Counted from the stretch's first letter, positions 1 through 8,463 are shown. The stretch: 54,795 bases of DNA from an uncultured Dysosmobacter sp. (GCA_947625655.1 CANQPD010000021.1:1-54795); one strand, 5' to 3'. Notes: generated by a model from the letters alone, not told the origin. Numbers and translations are program-made.

Positions 1-24
1 TGTCCGGGGCGCCGCGGGGCGGGG

Positions 25-143
25 CGCGCCGAAAGGCGCGTACAAGCGTTTTCGCCGCAGGTGAAAACCTTGGCGCAGGGCGGGATTCATTTCCGCCGCG
101 CAAGTAAGAAGGAAAGGGCTCCCGCGGAGCGGAGCTCTGTGGG
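25..143 (+). repeat. Family A four-hairpin element, copy A1
   Basis: Four consecutive stem-loops are visible: H0 CGCGCC/GGCGCG at 25-40, H1 GTTTTC/GAAAAC at 48-68, H2 at 69-104 with GGCGGGA/TTCCGCC as inner stem, and H3 CCCGCGGAGC/GCTCTGTGGG around a GGA loop at 121-143. The same order occurs at 48069, 53285, 54514 and 54654 with different but still paired bases. H3 ends directly against the ribosome binding site (GAAGAAGG, 143-150) of the sensor kinase, so folding could influence its translation. Confidence 0.7.
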
Positions 144-157
144 AAGAAGGTGAGCCC

Positions 158-1600
158 GTGGCTGAGGAGAAAAACGCGAAATGGAAAGCCCTTCGGCTGC
201 GGGGCCTGCGGCAGCGGTGGGTCTTCAACACCGTGATGCCGGTATTTCTGGTGCTGCTGATGATCGTGGTGCTGTTTTCCGCCGGCGTGTCCAACTACTA
301 TTACGGCACCATGCAAAAGGGGCTGGAGACCCGCGCCCAGGCGCTGGCCAACTCCTTCAACGAGTATTTCATGGACAACGGCTACAGCGGCTATTATCAA
401 AAGGCCGTGCAGTCCGCCGAGAGCTTTGAGGACAAAAACAACATCGAGCTGCAGTTCATCAACTCCAGGGGCAAGATCGAGGTGTCCACCTCCGGCCTGA
501 CGGCGGGCACGTCGCCGGGGACCGGCGACATCAGCCTGGCCCTGGAGACCGGCGAGATGAAGCCCTTCCAGGGCCGGGACCCGGAGACGGGGGAGAGCAT
601 CATGGCGGTCTCCCATCCGCTGGAATTCAACGGCAAGGCGGTGGGCGTGCTGCGCCTGGTCACCTCCCTGCGGGCGGTGAGCCGGCAGGTGATGCTGGCG
701 GTGCTGGCCATCTGCCTGATCGCCCTGCTGTGCATGGCCCTGGTCATCATCTCCAATTTAATCTTCATCAACAACGTGGTGGAGCCGGTGGCGGTGGTGA
801 CGGAGTCCGTCAAGCGGATCTCCGCCGGCAGCTACGGCTTCCAGATCGAGAAGAAATATCCCGACGAGCTGGGGGAACTGGTGGAAAACATCAACGACAT
901 GTCGCTGAAGATCGGCCAGAACGAGAAGATGAAGAGCGAGTTCATCTCCTCTATCTCCCACGAGCTGCGGACGCCCCTCACCGCCATCAACGGCTGGGGC
1001 GAGACGATTTTGGAGGATCCCTCCGGCGACCCGGAGCAGCTGCGCCGGGGCATCCGCATCATTCTCAACGAGTCCCGGCGCCTTTCCACCATGGTGGAGG
1101 AGCTTTTGGAATTTTCCAAGATGGAGGACGGGCGGTTTACCGTCCAGATGGAGCCGGTGGATCTGCAGGCGGAATTCGAGGACGCCATTTTCACCTATCA
1201 GGAGCTGTTCCGGCAGGAGGGGATCACGCTGGAATACGAGATGGGAGACGAGGACCTGCCGCCCATCTCCGGCGACCCGGAGCGGCTGAAGCAGGTGTTC
1301 TGCAACGTGCTGGACAACGCCGCCAAACACGGCGGCTCGGGCAAGCGCATCACCGCCTCCATCGCCCGGGAGGGCGGCGAGCAGGTGATCCGGGTCCGGG
1401 ACTTCGGCCCCGGCATCCCGGAGGAGGAGCTGCCCTTTGTGAAGCAGAAGTTTTACAAGGGCTCCTCCAAGGCCCGGGGCAGCGGCATCGGCCTGGCCGT
1501 GTGCGATGAGATCATCCGGTTCCACAACGGGACCTTCACCATCGGCAACGCCGAGGGCGGCGGCACCGTGGTGACCATCCGGCTGCCCGCCGGCGAGTAA
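158..1600 (+). CDS. Sensor histidine kinase (HAMP, HisKA, HATPase)
   Basis: Membrane two-component sensor of 480 aa. A transmembrane helix near residues 23-45 is followed by an extracytoplasmic sensing region of about 130 residues, a second helix near 179-205, a HAMP linker, the HisKA box SISHELRTPL with the phospho-acceptor at His268, and a C-terminal ATPase domain with N box (NVLDNAAKH), G1 (DFGPGIPEEE) and G2 (GSGIGLAV). GTG at 158 is chosen because GAAGAAGG lies just upstream and the N-terminus is the expected cytoplasmic lead-in. The partner response regulator is not in the window and probably lies to the left. The ligand cannot be read from the sequence; the extracytoplasmic part is not a domain I recognise. 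The upstream region is occupied by a family A hairpin element. Confidence 0.93.
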   Translation: MAEEKNAKWKALRLRGLRQRWVFNTVMPVFLVLLMIVVLFSAGVSNYYYGTMQKGLETRAQALANSFNEYFMDNGYSGYYQKAVQSAESFEDKNNIELQFINSRGKIEVSTSGLTAGTSPGTGDISLALETGEMKPFQGRDPETGESIMAVSHPLEFNGKAVGVLRLVTSLRAVSRQVMLAVLAICLIALLCMALVIISNLIFINNVVEPVAVVTESVKRISAGSYGFQIEKKYPDELGELVENINDMSLKIGQNEKMKSEFISSISHELRTPLTAINGWGETILEDPSGDPEQLRRGIRIILNESRRLSTMVEELLEFSKMEDGRFTVQMEPVDLQAEFEDAIFTYQELFRQEGITLEYEMGDEDLPPISGDPERLKQVFCNVLDNAAKHGGSGKRITASIAREGGEQVIRVRDFGPGIPEEELPFVKQKFYKGSSKARGSGIGLAVCDEIIRFHNGTFTIGNAEGGGTVVTIRLPAGE

Positions 1601-1677
1601 ATTTGAGAAAAAATCGAACGAATGTTTGCTTTTTGAACATCAATGTGATACAATCCCACATATAGAAAGGAAATCCC

Positions 1678-2649
1678 ATGGCAGAGAACAGATCCCGCGC
1701 TTTCCGCACCAGCATCGGCGGACAGGCGCTGATTGAAGGCATCCTGATGCGCGGCCCGGAAAAGCAGGCCATTGTGGTCCGGGACCAGGAGGGGAACCTG
1801 GTGGAAAAGGTGGAGGACCTGAAATTCATCAAGGACCGCTATCCCATTCTGGGCGTGCCCCTGATCCGGGGCACCGTGAACTTTTTGGACTCCATGGTCA
1901 ACGGCGTAAAGGCCCTCATGTACTCCGCGGACTTCTATCCGGAGGAGGAAGCGGCCCAGCCCTCCAAATTGGACCTGTGGCTGGAAAAGCATCTCTCCAG
2001 CAAAAAGCTGGAGAGCGCCGTGGTGGCCCTGGCGGTGGTGCTGGGCGTGGGCATGAGCGTGTTTTTGTTCATGGTGCTGCCCACCCTGGTCACCGGCGGC
2101 ATCCTGCATTTCTTCCCCGGCTTTCCCATGTGGGGGCGCAACCTGGTGGAGGGCGTGCTGAAAATCTGCATTTTCCTGCTGTATCTGATCTTCTGCTCCA
2201 GGCAGAAGGACATCTACCGGGTTTTCCAGTACCACGGCGCGGAGCACAAGACCATCTTCTGCTACGAGGCGGGCCTGCCCCTGACGGTGGAGAACGTCCG
2301 CGTCCAGCCCCGGCACCATCCCCGGTGCGGCACCAGCTTTTTGTTTGTGGTCATCTTCGTGTCCATCCTGTTCTCCAGCGTGGTGTTCGGCATCTGGCCC
2401 ATCACCAACGCCTGGCTGCGGACGCTGATCCATTTGCTGCTGCTGCCCCTGGTGGTGGGCGTCACCTATGAGTTCAACCGCTGGGTGGGCCGCCACGTCC
2501 AGGACAGCGGCCTGGCCAAAGTCCTGACGGCTCCCGGCATGTGGATGCAGAACTTCACCACCAACGAGCCGGAGGACGGCATGATCGAGTGCGCCATCCG
2601 GTCCCTGGAGCTGGTGCTGCCCAGCGAGAAGGGGAAGGACACCTGGTAA
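1678..2649 (+). CDS. yqhQ: DUF1385 family membrane protein, YqhQ-like
   Basis: A 323-aa protein of the DUF1385/YqhQ family. The N-terminal block IGGQALIEGILMRGP and the central FQYHGAEHKTIFCYE and RHHPRCGTSFL segments are hallmarks of the family. Four or more hydrophobic helices are visible around residues 115-141, 157-174, 220-240 and 248-265. Its biochemical role is not established. In Clostridia this gene commonly sits directly before prmC and a peptide release factor gene, and here prmC follows at once, which supports the assignment. ATG at 1678 is preceded by GAAAGGAAATCCC. The stop codon runs straight into a family B repeat. Confidence 0.9.
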   Translation: MAENRSRAFRTSIGGQALIEGILMRGPEKQAIVVRDQEGNLVEKVEDLKFIKDRYPILGVPLIRGTVNFLDSMVNGVKALMYSADFYPEEEAAQPSKLDLWLEKHLSSKKLESAVVALAVVLGVGMSVFLFMVLPTLVTGGILHFFPGFPMWGRNLVEGVLKICIFLLYLIFCSRQKDIYRVFQYHGAEHKTIFCYEAGLPLTVENVRVQPRHHPRCGTSFLFVVIFVSILFSSVVFGIWPITNAWLRTLIHLLLLPLVVGVTYEFNRWVGRHVQDSGLAKVLTAPGMWMQNFTTNEPEDGMIECAIRSLELVLPSEKGKDTW

Positions 2650-2770
2650 TTGACAATTGATAATTGACAATGACGGGGGAACAGGGAGGCCGCCTTCGGC
2701 GGCGATCAAAATTCATTTGCCGCAGGCAAATACCTTCATTGTCAATTGTCCATTGTACATTGTCAATTAT
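2648..2770. repeat. Family B palindromic repeat, copy B1
   Basis: About 123 bp starting at the yqhQ-like stop codon. The left end carries repeated ATTGACAATT/ATAATTGACAATG units and the right end carries their inverse (CATTGTCAATTG, CATTGTCAATTAT), so the ends form terminal inverted repeats. The core holds two hairpins, GGCCGCC-TTCGG-CGGC and ATTTGCC-GCA-GGCAAAT. A near copy lies at 3666-3788, so the two copies bracket prmC. No coding capacity; this looks like a MITE-type element. Confidence 0.75.
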
Positions 2771-2794
2771 ACATTTTTCTATACGGAGCGACAT

Positions 2795-3661
2795 ATGGCG
2801 ACAACATATAACAATCTGTATTTGGATATTCGCCAGCAGCTGCGGAAAGCGGGCATTGAGGCCGCCACCCTGGAGGCCCGGGAGCTGGTGTGCTTCGGCA
2901 CCGGCAAAAGCCGGGAGGAGCTGCAGCGGGACGGCGGGCTGTATGCCTCGCCGGAGCTGGAGCGGACCGTCCGGGAGCTGGTGGACCGCCATCTGGCGGG
3001 GGAGCCGGTGGCGTACCTCATCGGCGAATGGGAATTCTACGGCCTGCCCCTGGACATCTCCCGGGACGTGCTGATCCCCCGGCCGGACACCGAGGTCCTG
3101 GCGGAGCAGGCCATCGGCTATATCAAGACCCTGGGGGAGTGCCGGGTGCTGGACCTGTGCGCCGGCAGCGGCTGCATCGGCCTGGCCGTGGCCGCCCAGG
3201 CCCCCGGCGCCCGGGTGGTGCTGGGCGAGTATTCCGACGCGGCGCTGAAGATCTGCCGCCAGAACATCCGGCGCAACAGCCTGACCGCCCGGGTGGTGCC
3301 CATGCAGGCCGACGCCCTGGACAAGCCGGGCAAGGCCCTGGGGGAGTTCCAGTGCATCGTCTGCAACCCCCCCTACATTCCCCATGACGACATCGCCGGA
3401 CTGGATGGCTCCGTGCGGGACTACGAGCCCCACCTGGCCCTGGACGGCGGCGATGACGGCCTGGACTTCTACCGCGCCGTCTCTGAAAAGTGGCGTGCCG
3501 CCCTGGCCCCCGGCGGGCGGCTGTACTTCGAGGTGGGCATCGGCCAGGCGGACAGTGTGCTTCGCATCATGCGGGGCCAGGGTTTCGGCGATATCCAGAT
3601 CGTCAAGGACCTCCACGATATCCCCCGGGTGGTGTTTGGGACGCTTTGCACGGAGATCTGA
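2795..3661 (+). CDS. prmC: Peptide chain release factor N5-glutamine methyltransferase
   Basis: PrmC (HemK) of 288 aa, which methylates the glutamine of the GGQ motif of RF1/RF2 using S-adenosylmethionine. The N-terminal helical domain is followed by a Rossmann methyltransferase domain with LDLCAGSGCIGLA and the catalytic NPPY motif (CNPPYIPHDD). An upstream in-frame ATG at 2657 exists, but it would translate through repeat B1; ATG at 2795 has GGAGCG just before it and gives the normal PrmC N-terminus and length. It lies downstream of the DUF1385 gene, as is common in Clostridia, but no release factor gene follows; recA is next. Confidence 0.93.
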   Translation: MATTYNNLYLDIRQQLRKAGIEAATLEARELVCFGTGKSREELQRDGGLYASPELERTVRELVDRHLAGEPVAYLIGEWEFYGLPLDISRDVLIPRPDTEVLAEQAIGYIKTLGECRVLDLCAGSGCIGLAVAAQAPGARVVLGEYSDAALKICRQNIRRNSLTARVVPMQADALDKPGKALGEFQCIVCNPPYIPHDDIAGLDGSVRDYEPHLALDGGDDGLDFYRAVSEKWRAALAPGGRLYFEVGIGQADSVLRIMRGQGFGDIQIVKDLHDIPRVVFGTLCTEI

Positions 3662-3665
3662 ACAT

Positions 3666-3788
3666 AATTGACAATTGACAATGGACAATTGACAATGAAC
3701 GGGAGAACAGGGAGGCCGCCTCCGGCGGCGATTTGAAATCATTTGCCGCAGGCAAATACCATAATTGTCAATTATCAATTGTCAATTC
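3666..3788. repeat. Family B palindromic repeat, copy B2
   Basis: Second copy of the element at 2648-2770, starting five bases after the prmC stop. The left end has TTGACAATTGACAATGG and the right end AATTGTCAATTATCAATTGTC. The core GAACAGGGAGGCCGCC and the CATTTGCCGCAGGCAAATACC hairpin are shared with B1. It occupies most of the prmC-recA spacer, so the recA promoter must lie in or after it. Confidence 0.75.
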
Positions 3789-3893
3789 AGTGCCAGTCCC
3801 GGGATGGGAGACGGACCTTCCGTTTTAATGCTGCCCGCCCACAGGGATCGGCTTCGCAGCAAACCGACATAGAGATTTTAGGAGGAAACACAA

Positions 3894-5000
3894 ATGGCAA
3901 GAGACAAAGGGCCGCTGCCCACCGCGGCGCCGGCCACCGACAAGAAGCGGGCCATTGACACCGCCATGGCCCAGATCGAGAAGATGTACGGCAAGGGCTC
4001 CATTATGCGCTTCGGCGACGCGGCGGAGCTGAACGTGGACTATATCCCCACCGGCTCCTTGGCCCTGGACGTGGCCCTGGGCATCGGCGGCCTGCCCAAG
4101 GGGCGCATCGTGGAGATCTACGGGCCGGAGTCCTCCGGTAAGACCACCCTGGCCCTCCACGTGGTGGCCGAGGCCCAGAAGCGGGGCGGCGAGGTGGCTT
4201 TCGTGGACGCCGAGCACGCCCTGGACCCCACCTACGCCCGGGCCCTGGGCGTCAGGGTGGAGGATATGCTGATCTCCCAGCCGGACACCGGCGAGCAGGC
4301 CCTGGAGATCACCGAGGCCCTGGTCCGCTCCGGCGCCATCGACGTCATCGTGGTGGACTCCGTGGCGGCCCTGGTGCCCCGGGCGGAGATCGAGGGCGAG
4401 ATGGGCGACAGCTATGTGGGCCTCCAGGCCCGATTGATGAGCCAGGCCCTGCGGAAGCTCACCGGCGCCATCGGCAAGACCAACACCATTGTCATTTTCA
4501 TCAACCAGCTCCGGGAAAAGGTGGGCGTCATGTACGGCAACCCGGAGGTCACCACCGGCGGCCGGGCGCTGAAATTCTACTCCTCCGTCCGCATCGACGT
4601 GCGCCGCATCGAGGCGCTGAAAAACGGCTCCGAGGTGGTGGGCAACCGCACCCGGGCCAAGGTGGTCAAGAATAAAGTCGCGCCCCCCTTCCGGGAGGCA
4701 GAGTTCGACATCATGTACGGCCAGGGCATTGCCCGCACCGGCGAGCTGGTGGACCTGGGCGTGCGGCTGGATCTGGTGCAGAAGGCCGGCTCCTGGTTCT
4801 CCATGGGGGAGACCCGCATCGGCCAGGGCCGGGACGCCGCCAAGAAGTATTTGGAGGACAACCCCGAGGTGGCCGAGAAGCTGGAGGCCGATATCCGGGC
4901 CAACTTCGACAAGCTGATGAGCAACCAGTCCCGCATCGCCGCCAAGGCCGCCGGCCGGGCGGTGGACGTCAGCGCCGACGACTTCAAGGATGAGGATTGA
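3894..5000 (+). CDS. recA: Recombinase RecA
   Basis: RecA of 368 aa, the ATP-dependent strand-exchange protein and LexA co-protease. Walker A is GPESSGKTT, the Walker B region is [10 protein letters not shown], and the conserved segments [13 protein letters not shown] and [15 protein letters not shown](V)TTGG are present. The C-terminus ends in a short acidic run (SADDFKDED), as usual. ATG at 3894 has TTTTAGGAGG seven bases upstream. recX overlaps the last bases. I found no clear LexA box in the 3789-3893 leader, though that was by eye only. Confidence 0.98.
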   Translation: MARDKGPLPTAAPATDKKRAIDTAMAQIEKMYGKGSIMRFGDAAELNVDYIPTGSLALDVALGIGGLPKGRIVEIYGPESSGKTTLALHVVAEAQKRGGEVAFVDAEHALDPTYARALGVRVEDMLISQPDTGEQALEITEALVRSGAIDVIVVDSVAALVPRAEIEGEMGDSYVGLQARLMSQALRKLTGAIGKTNTIVIFINQLREKVGVMYGNPEVTTGGRALKFYSSVRIDVRRIEALKNGSEVVGNRTRAKVVKNKVAPPFREAEFDIMYGQGIARTGELVDLGVRLDLVQKAGSWFSMGETRIGQGRDAAKKYLEDNPEVAEKLEADIRANFDKLMSNQSRIAAKAAGRAVDVSADDFKDED

Positions 5001-5610
5001 CCGCGTCGAGGCGTCCAGACATAAGCGGGGCCGGGTGCTGGTCTTTCTGGAGGACGGCGCCTGCCTGAAGATCACGGAGCAGGAGCTGCTGGACTTCGGC
5101 CTGCGGGCCGGGGACGAACTGGACGAGGGGACCCTTGGCCGCCTGAAGGAGGCCGCCGGGGTCTCCAACGTCAAGGCCATGGCGGCGGATCTCATCGGCA
5201 AGCGGGCCATGAGCCGCGCGGGCCTTGAAAAAAAGCTGAAAGAAAAAGGGGCCTCCGAGGAGGAGGCCCGGTACGCCGCCGAGTGGCTGGAGGCCATCGG
5301 CGCCATCGACGACGGGGACTACGCGGCCCTGCTGGTGCGCCATTGCGCCCAGCTTGGCTACGGCCCCGCCCGCATCCGGGACAAGCTCTACGAAAAGGGC
5401 GTGCCCCGGGAGCTTTGGGACGAGGCGCTGGAACAGGCCCCGGACAACGGCGGGCAGATCGACCGCTTTTTGGCGGGCAGGCTCCGGGGACGGGCGCCGG
5501 ACGAGAAGGAGAAAAAGCGCCTGACCGACGCGCTTTTGCGCAGGGGCTTTTCCTGGGGGGACGTCCGGGCTGCGTGGAACCGCCTGGGAGCGGCGGTGGA
5601 GGAGGATTAA
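4990..5610 (+). CDS. recX: Regulatory protein RecX
   Basis: RecX, 206 aa, the all-helical modulator that binds RecA filaments. The repeated three-helix modules are recognisable by [20 protein letters not shown], then [15 protein letters not shown] and [21 protein letters not shown] at 4990 lies inside the last codons of recA, an 11-nt overlap, so the two are translationally coupled, which fits the known need for RecX to track RecA level. The stop codon overlaps the stop of the convergent gene on the other strand by four bases. Confidence 0.93.
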   Translation: MRIDRVEASRHKRGRVLVFLEDGACLKITEQELLDFGLRAGDELDEGTLGRLKEAAGVSNVKAMAADLIGKRAMSRAGLEKKLKEKGASEEEARYAAEWLEAIGAIDDGDYAALLVRHCAQLGYGPARIRDKLYEKGVPRELWDEALEQAPDNGGQIDRFLAGRLRGRAPDEKEKKRLTDALLRRGFSWGDVRAAWNRLGAAVEED

Positions 5611-5855
5611 AAGTCCTCTGTCAGTTGTATCGCCAGCTGAGTGCCGAAGCAGACGCCGGAGCGAAAGGCCGCGTCGTGCCGCTCCTGGAGCATCAAAACC
5701 ACGTCCTTCTGCAGCAGAGCGGCGGTTTCATGGCCGGTCTGCCGCAGGTGGCTGAGGAATTGAACTTCCGCCGTGGTGCGGGGCGTTTCCAGCGGCTTTT
5801 TGCCCAGCAGATCCATGTCCTCGTTGTAAAGGATGGCGGTCAAAATATCGAGCAT
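5607..5855 (-). CDS. Small protein of unknown function, DUF6809-like
   Basis: An 82-aa soluble protein starting MLDILTAILYNEDM and ending [19 protein letters not shown]. The C-terminal F-x-x-G-x-x-x-G pattern resembles small clostridial proteins of the DUF6809 type; this is a tentative match. The start is supported by AAAGGAG on the minus strand. It is transcribed away from the XRE repressor at 5931, and the gap contains a perfect 15-bp inverted repeat, so it is probably a direct target of that repressor. I see no toxin signature. Confidence 0.7.
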   Translation of the reverse strand: MLDILTAILYNEDMDLLGKKPLETPRTTAEVQFLSHLRQTGHETAALLQKDVVLMLQERHDAAFRSGVCFGTQLAIQLTEDF

Positions 5856-5874
5856 TTAACGTTTCTCCTTTAAA

Positions 5875-5915
5875 TTTACTTTTTGTAGACTTTGCGATAA
5901 TCTACAAAAAGTAAA
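5875..5915. promoter_or_regulatory. 15-bp perfect inverted repeat, likely XRE operator
   Basis: TTTACTTTTTGTAGA at 5875-5889 and its exact complement TCTACAAAAAGTAAA at 5901-5915 are separated by 11 bases. The repeat occupies the whole AT-rich gap between the two divergent genes and ends 15 bp before the ATG of the XRE gene. Such symmetry is expected for a dimeric HTH repressor controlling both its own gene and the small divergent gene. Confidence 0.75.
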
Positions 5916-5930
5916 ATGTCAAGAGGTATT

Positions 5931-6188
5931 ATGGAAAAAAGAAATATTTTTGGGGAAAGGGTCTACCAATTGCGAAAACAGGCGCAATTAAGCCAAAAGC
6001 AGTTGGGGGAAGTTTTAGGACTTTCCAATAAAGCGATCTGTACCATGGAGGGCGGCAGCCGGGGAACAACCATCGAAAAACTGGTCCTCCTGGCGGAGTA
6101 CTTCCACGTTTCCACGGACTATCTGCTGGGCATCACGGACGACCCTACGTGGCGGGGCGCTCCGCTGGAGGAGCATACGGATGGCTGA
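5931..6188 (+). CDS. XRE-family HTH transcriptional regulator
   Basis: A Cro/CI-type DNA-binding protein of 85 aa from ATG 5931. The HTH is LSQKQLGEVLGLSNKAICTME, followed by the typical TTIEKLVLLAEYFHVSTDYLLGITD helix pair. An in-frame ATG at 5916 exists but touches the operator repeat and lacks a ribosome site; 5931 has AAGAGG four bases upstream. No effector domain is visible, so it probably acts as a simple dimeric repressor. The first part of the gene is clearly more AT-rich than its neighbours, which may mean foreign origin or selection near the operator. Confidence 0.85.
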   Translation: MEKRNIFGERVYQLRKQAQLSQKQLGEVLGLSNKAICTMEGGSRGTTIEKLVLLAEYFHVSTDYLLGITDDPTWRGAPLEEHTDG

Positions 6189-6192
6189 AGCA

Positions 6193-6279
6193 CCGCCCTG
6201 GCGGGCGGGGCGATAGGTTCACGCCGTGTATCCCCCGCGTGCCTGTCAGGCACGACATTCCGCCCCGCCCGCAGGGCGG
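6193..6279. repeat. GC-rich inverted repeat before rimO
   Basis: CCGCCCTGGCGGGCGGGGCG at 6193-6212 is matched by CGCCCCGCCCGCAGGGCGG at 6261-6279, one base short of perfect pairing over 19 positions. A smaller hairpin (TGCCTGTCAGGCA) lies in the loop. It fills the spacer between the XRE gene and the rimO ribosome site and looks like another intergenic palindromic element; an attenuator role is possible but there is no T-run. Confidence 0.6.
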
Positions 6280-6312
6280 AAGACCCAATCCCATTTTCTG
6301 GAGGGACCAACC

Positions 6313-7638
6313 TTGTCATACAACGTATCATTCATCTCCCTGGGCTGCGCCAAAAACCAGGTGAACTGCGAGCAGATGATGGCCGCCGTCCAGGCGGCGG
6401 GCCACCAGATCCAGGCCGCCCCCGAGGGGGCCGACGTGGTGGTGGTGAACACCTGCGGCTTTCTGGCCTCCGCCTGCGAGGAGGCCATCGACAACATCCT
6501 GGAGATGGCCGAGCTGAAAAAAGCGGGCCTGGTGAAAAAGATCCTGGTCACCGGCTGCATGGCCCAGCGGTACAAGGACGATATTTTAAAGGAAATGCCC
6601 GAGGTGGACGGCATTTTGGGCACCGGCAGCTACGGCGACATCGCCGGAGCCATCGCCGAGGTGATGGACAGGGGCCAGCGGCCCTGCCACATGGGCAACA
6701 TCCACACCGCCAACCAGAGCGGCCAGCGCGTTTTGTCCACCCCGCCCTGGTACGCCTACCTCCGCATCGCCGAGGGCTGCGACAACCACTGCGCCTACTG
6801 CGTCATCCCGTCCCTCCGGGGCAGATACCGCAGCCGGCCCATGGGCGAGCTGCTGGATGAGGCCGCGGAGCTGGCCTCCGCCGGGGTGCGGGAGCTGCTG
6901 GTCATCGCCCAGGACATCACCCGCTACGGCACGGATCTGAACGGCGAGCACCAGCTGGCCAAGCTCCTGCGGGAGCTGTGCAAACTGGATTTCCACTGGA
7001 TCCGCCTGCACTATCTCTATCCCGACGAGATCACCGACGAGCTGATCGACACCATCGCGGAGGAACCGAAGATCCTGCCCTACCTGGATATCCCCATCCA
7101 GCACTGCAACGACACCATCCTGAAAGCCATGAACCGCCGGGACACCAAGGCGTCCCTGACGGCCATGCTGAAAAAGCTCCGGGACAGGATCCCCGGCCTG
7201 GTGCTGCGGACCAGCCTGATCACCGGCCTGCCCTATGAGGACGAGGCTGCCTTTGAGGAGTTGTGCGCCTTCCTGCGGGAGGTGAAGATCGAGCGGGCGG
7301 GGGTCTTCCCCTTCTCCCCGGAGGACGGCACGAAAGCCGCCCGGATGGACCACGTGGACACCGAGGAGGCCCGGCGGCGGGCGGAGCTGGCGGTGGACGT
7401 CCAGTCTGACATCATCGACGCGTACAACGAATCCGTTCTGGGCAGCGAAAGGGAAGTGCTGTGCGAGGGCTTCGACGGCCAGGCCCAGATGTTCTTCGGC
7501 CGCAGCTACGCCGAGTCCCCGGACATCGACGGCCGCATCTACTTCACCGCCGATGCAGAAGTGGCGCCGGGGAGTTTCGTCACCGTCCGGCTGACCGGCA
7601 CCATGGACGGCGAGCTGACCGGGGAGCTGGAGACGTGA
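6313..7638 (+). CDS. rimO: Ribosomal protein S12 methylthiotransferase RimO
   Basis: RimO of 441 aa, a radical-SAM enzyme that adds a methylthio group to the conserved aspartate of ribosomal protein S12. The N-terminal UPF0004 domain shows its three cluster cysteines (SLGCAKNQ, NTCGF, TGCMAQ), the radical-SAM CxxxCxxC motif is GCDNHCAYC (Cys156, 160, 163), and a C-terminal TRAM domain ends the protein. The upstream in-frame start at 6226 would read through the inverted repeat; TTG at 6313 has TGGAGGG just upstream and gives the standard SYNVSFISLGCAKNQ start. A Cdd1-like gene overlaps its stop and pgsA follows, apparently one operon. Confidence 0.95.
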   Translation: MSYNVSFISLGCAKNQVNCEQMMAAVQAAGHQIQAAPEGADVVVVNTCGFLASACEEAIDNILEMAELKKAGLVKKILVTGCMAQRYKDDILKEMPEVDGILGTGSYGDIAGAIAEVMDRGQRPCHMGNIHTANQSGQRVLSTPPWYAYLRIAEGCDNHCAYCVIPSLRGRYRSRPMGELLDEAAELASAGVRELLVIAQDITRYGTDLNGEHQLAKLLRELCKLDFHWIRLHYLYPDEITDELIDTIAEEPKILPYLDIPIQHCNDTILKAMNRRDTKASLTAMLKKLRDRIPGLVLRTSLITGLPYEDEAAFEELCAFLREVKIERAGVFPFSPEDGTKAARMDHVDTEEARRRAELAVDVQSDIIDAYNESVLGSEREVLCEGFDGQAQMFFGRSYAESPDIDGRIYFTADAEVAPGSFVTVRLTGTMDGELTGELET

Positions 7639-7904
7639 AAAGCCCGCTGGAAGAGATCCCCGGCGTGGGGCCCCGCATCGCGGTGGTCATGGAGGCGCTG
7701 GGCATCCGCCAGGTGTCCGACCTGGCCGGTCAGGACCCGGAGGAGCTGTACCGCCGGGAGTGCCTGATGAAAGGCTTTCAGGAGGACAGATGTGCTTTGT
7801 ACGTCTGGCGGCTGGCGGTGTACTACGCCGGGCATGAGACCCGGGAGCCGGAGAAGCTGAAGTGGTGGTACTGGAAGGACCATCCTGATCCGGAACGGGA
7901 TTGA
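7635..7904 (+). CDS. Cdd1-like helix-hairpin-helix small protein
   Basis: An 89-aa protein starting at GTG 7635, which overlaps the rimO stop. The LEEIPGVGPRIAVVMEALGI segment is a helix-hairpin-helix, followed by SDLAGQDPEELYRR and CALYVWRLAVYYA, the pattern of the 'pathogenicity locus' Cdd1 family (PF11731). The family name comes from a toxin locus neighbour; no virulence role is implied and the function is unknown. Binding to DNA through the HhH is a reasonable guess. The tail EKLKWWYWKD is rich in aromatics. Confidence 0.8.
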   Translation: MKSPLEEIPGVGPRIAVVMEALGIRQVSDLAGQDPEELYRRECLMKGFQEDRCALYVWRLAVYYAGHETREPEKLKWWYWKDHPDPERD

Positions 7905-7919
7905 AGGAGTGTGGATACT

Positions 7920-8441
7920 GTGAATTTGCCCAATAAACTGACTCTTTTGCGCATTATACTGATCCCTGTCTTTATGGCGGTGCTGTATTGGGGCTTCCCC
8001 GGCGCCACCTATGCGGCGCTGGTGATCTTCATTGCCGCCAGCCTGACGGATCTGCTGGACGGCAAGATCGCCCGGAAGTACAACCTGGTGACGGACTTCG
8101 GCAAGTTCGCCGACCCGCTGGCGGACAAGATGCTGGTGACCGCCGCCATGCTGTGGTTCGTGGAGATCGGGCAGATGCCCGCCTGGGCGCTGCTGATCGT
8201 GATTTGCCGGGAATTCGCCGTCAGCGGCCTGCGGATGATCGCCAGCGACAAGGGCCGGGTCATCGCCGCCGGGTGGTCCGGCAAGGTGAAGACCGCCTCC
8301 ACCATGGTTTGCGTGGTGGTGATGTTTCTGCCCATCCCGCCGGTTTTGAACACCGTCTGCGTCTGGGTCATCACCCTGACCACCCTGTACTCCGGCGTGG
8401 AGTATTTCGTGAAGAACAAGGACATCATCCAGTCTATTTAA
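7920..8441 (+). CDS. pgsA: CDP-diacylglycerol-glycerol-3-phosphate 3-phosphatidyltransferase
   Basis: PgsA, 173 aa, makes phosphatidylglycerol phosphate from CDP-diacylglycerol, the first committed step to acidic phospholipids, in the membrane. The CDP-alcohol phosphatidyltransferase signature is visible as DLLDGKIARKYNLVTDFGKF followed by ADPLADK, with the expected paired aspartates, and several hydrophobic helices follow. GTG at 7911 is possible, but GTG at 7920 lies ten bases after GAAGGAG and gives the classic MNLPNKLTLLR start. The end of the gene is followed by a family D repeat and a terminator. Confidence 0.95.
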   Translation: MNLPNKLTLLRIILIPVFMAVLYWGFPGATYAALVIFIAASLTDLLDGKIARKYNLVTDFGKFADPLADKMLVTAAMLWFVEIGQMPAWALLIVICREFAVSGLRMIASDKGRVIAAGWSGKVKTASTMVCVVVMFLPIPPVLNTVCVWVITLTTLYSGVEYFVKNKDIIQSI

Positions 8442-8463
8442 ATGTAAAAACAGGGCGCTGCCG

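Noticed and set aside
2648..3788. Composite transposon carrying prmC
   Set aside because: The flanking repeats carry no transposase and prmC follows the DUF1385 gene as in many Clostridia, so movement of the gene is not supported; only the repeats are reported.
3789..3893. LexA/SOS box upstream of recA
   Set aside because: No CGAAC-N4-GTTCG-like dyad seen in the leader; the site may be absent or within repeat B2.
5607..6188. Toxin-antitoxin pair
   Set aside because: The small gene is divergent from, not co-transcribed with, the XRE gene and shows no toxin fold or catalytic motif; a regulator-target pair is simpler.
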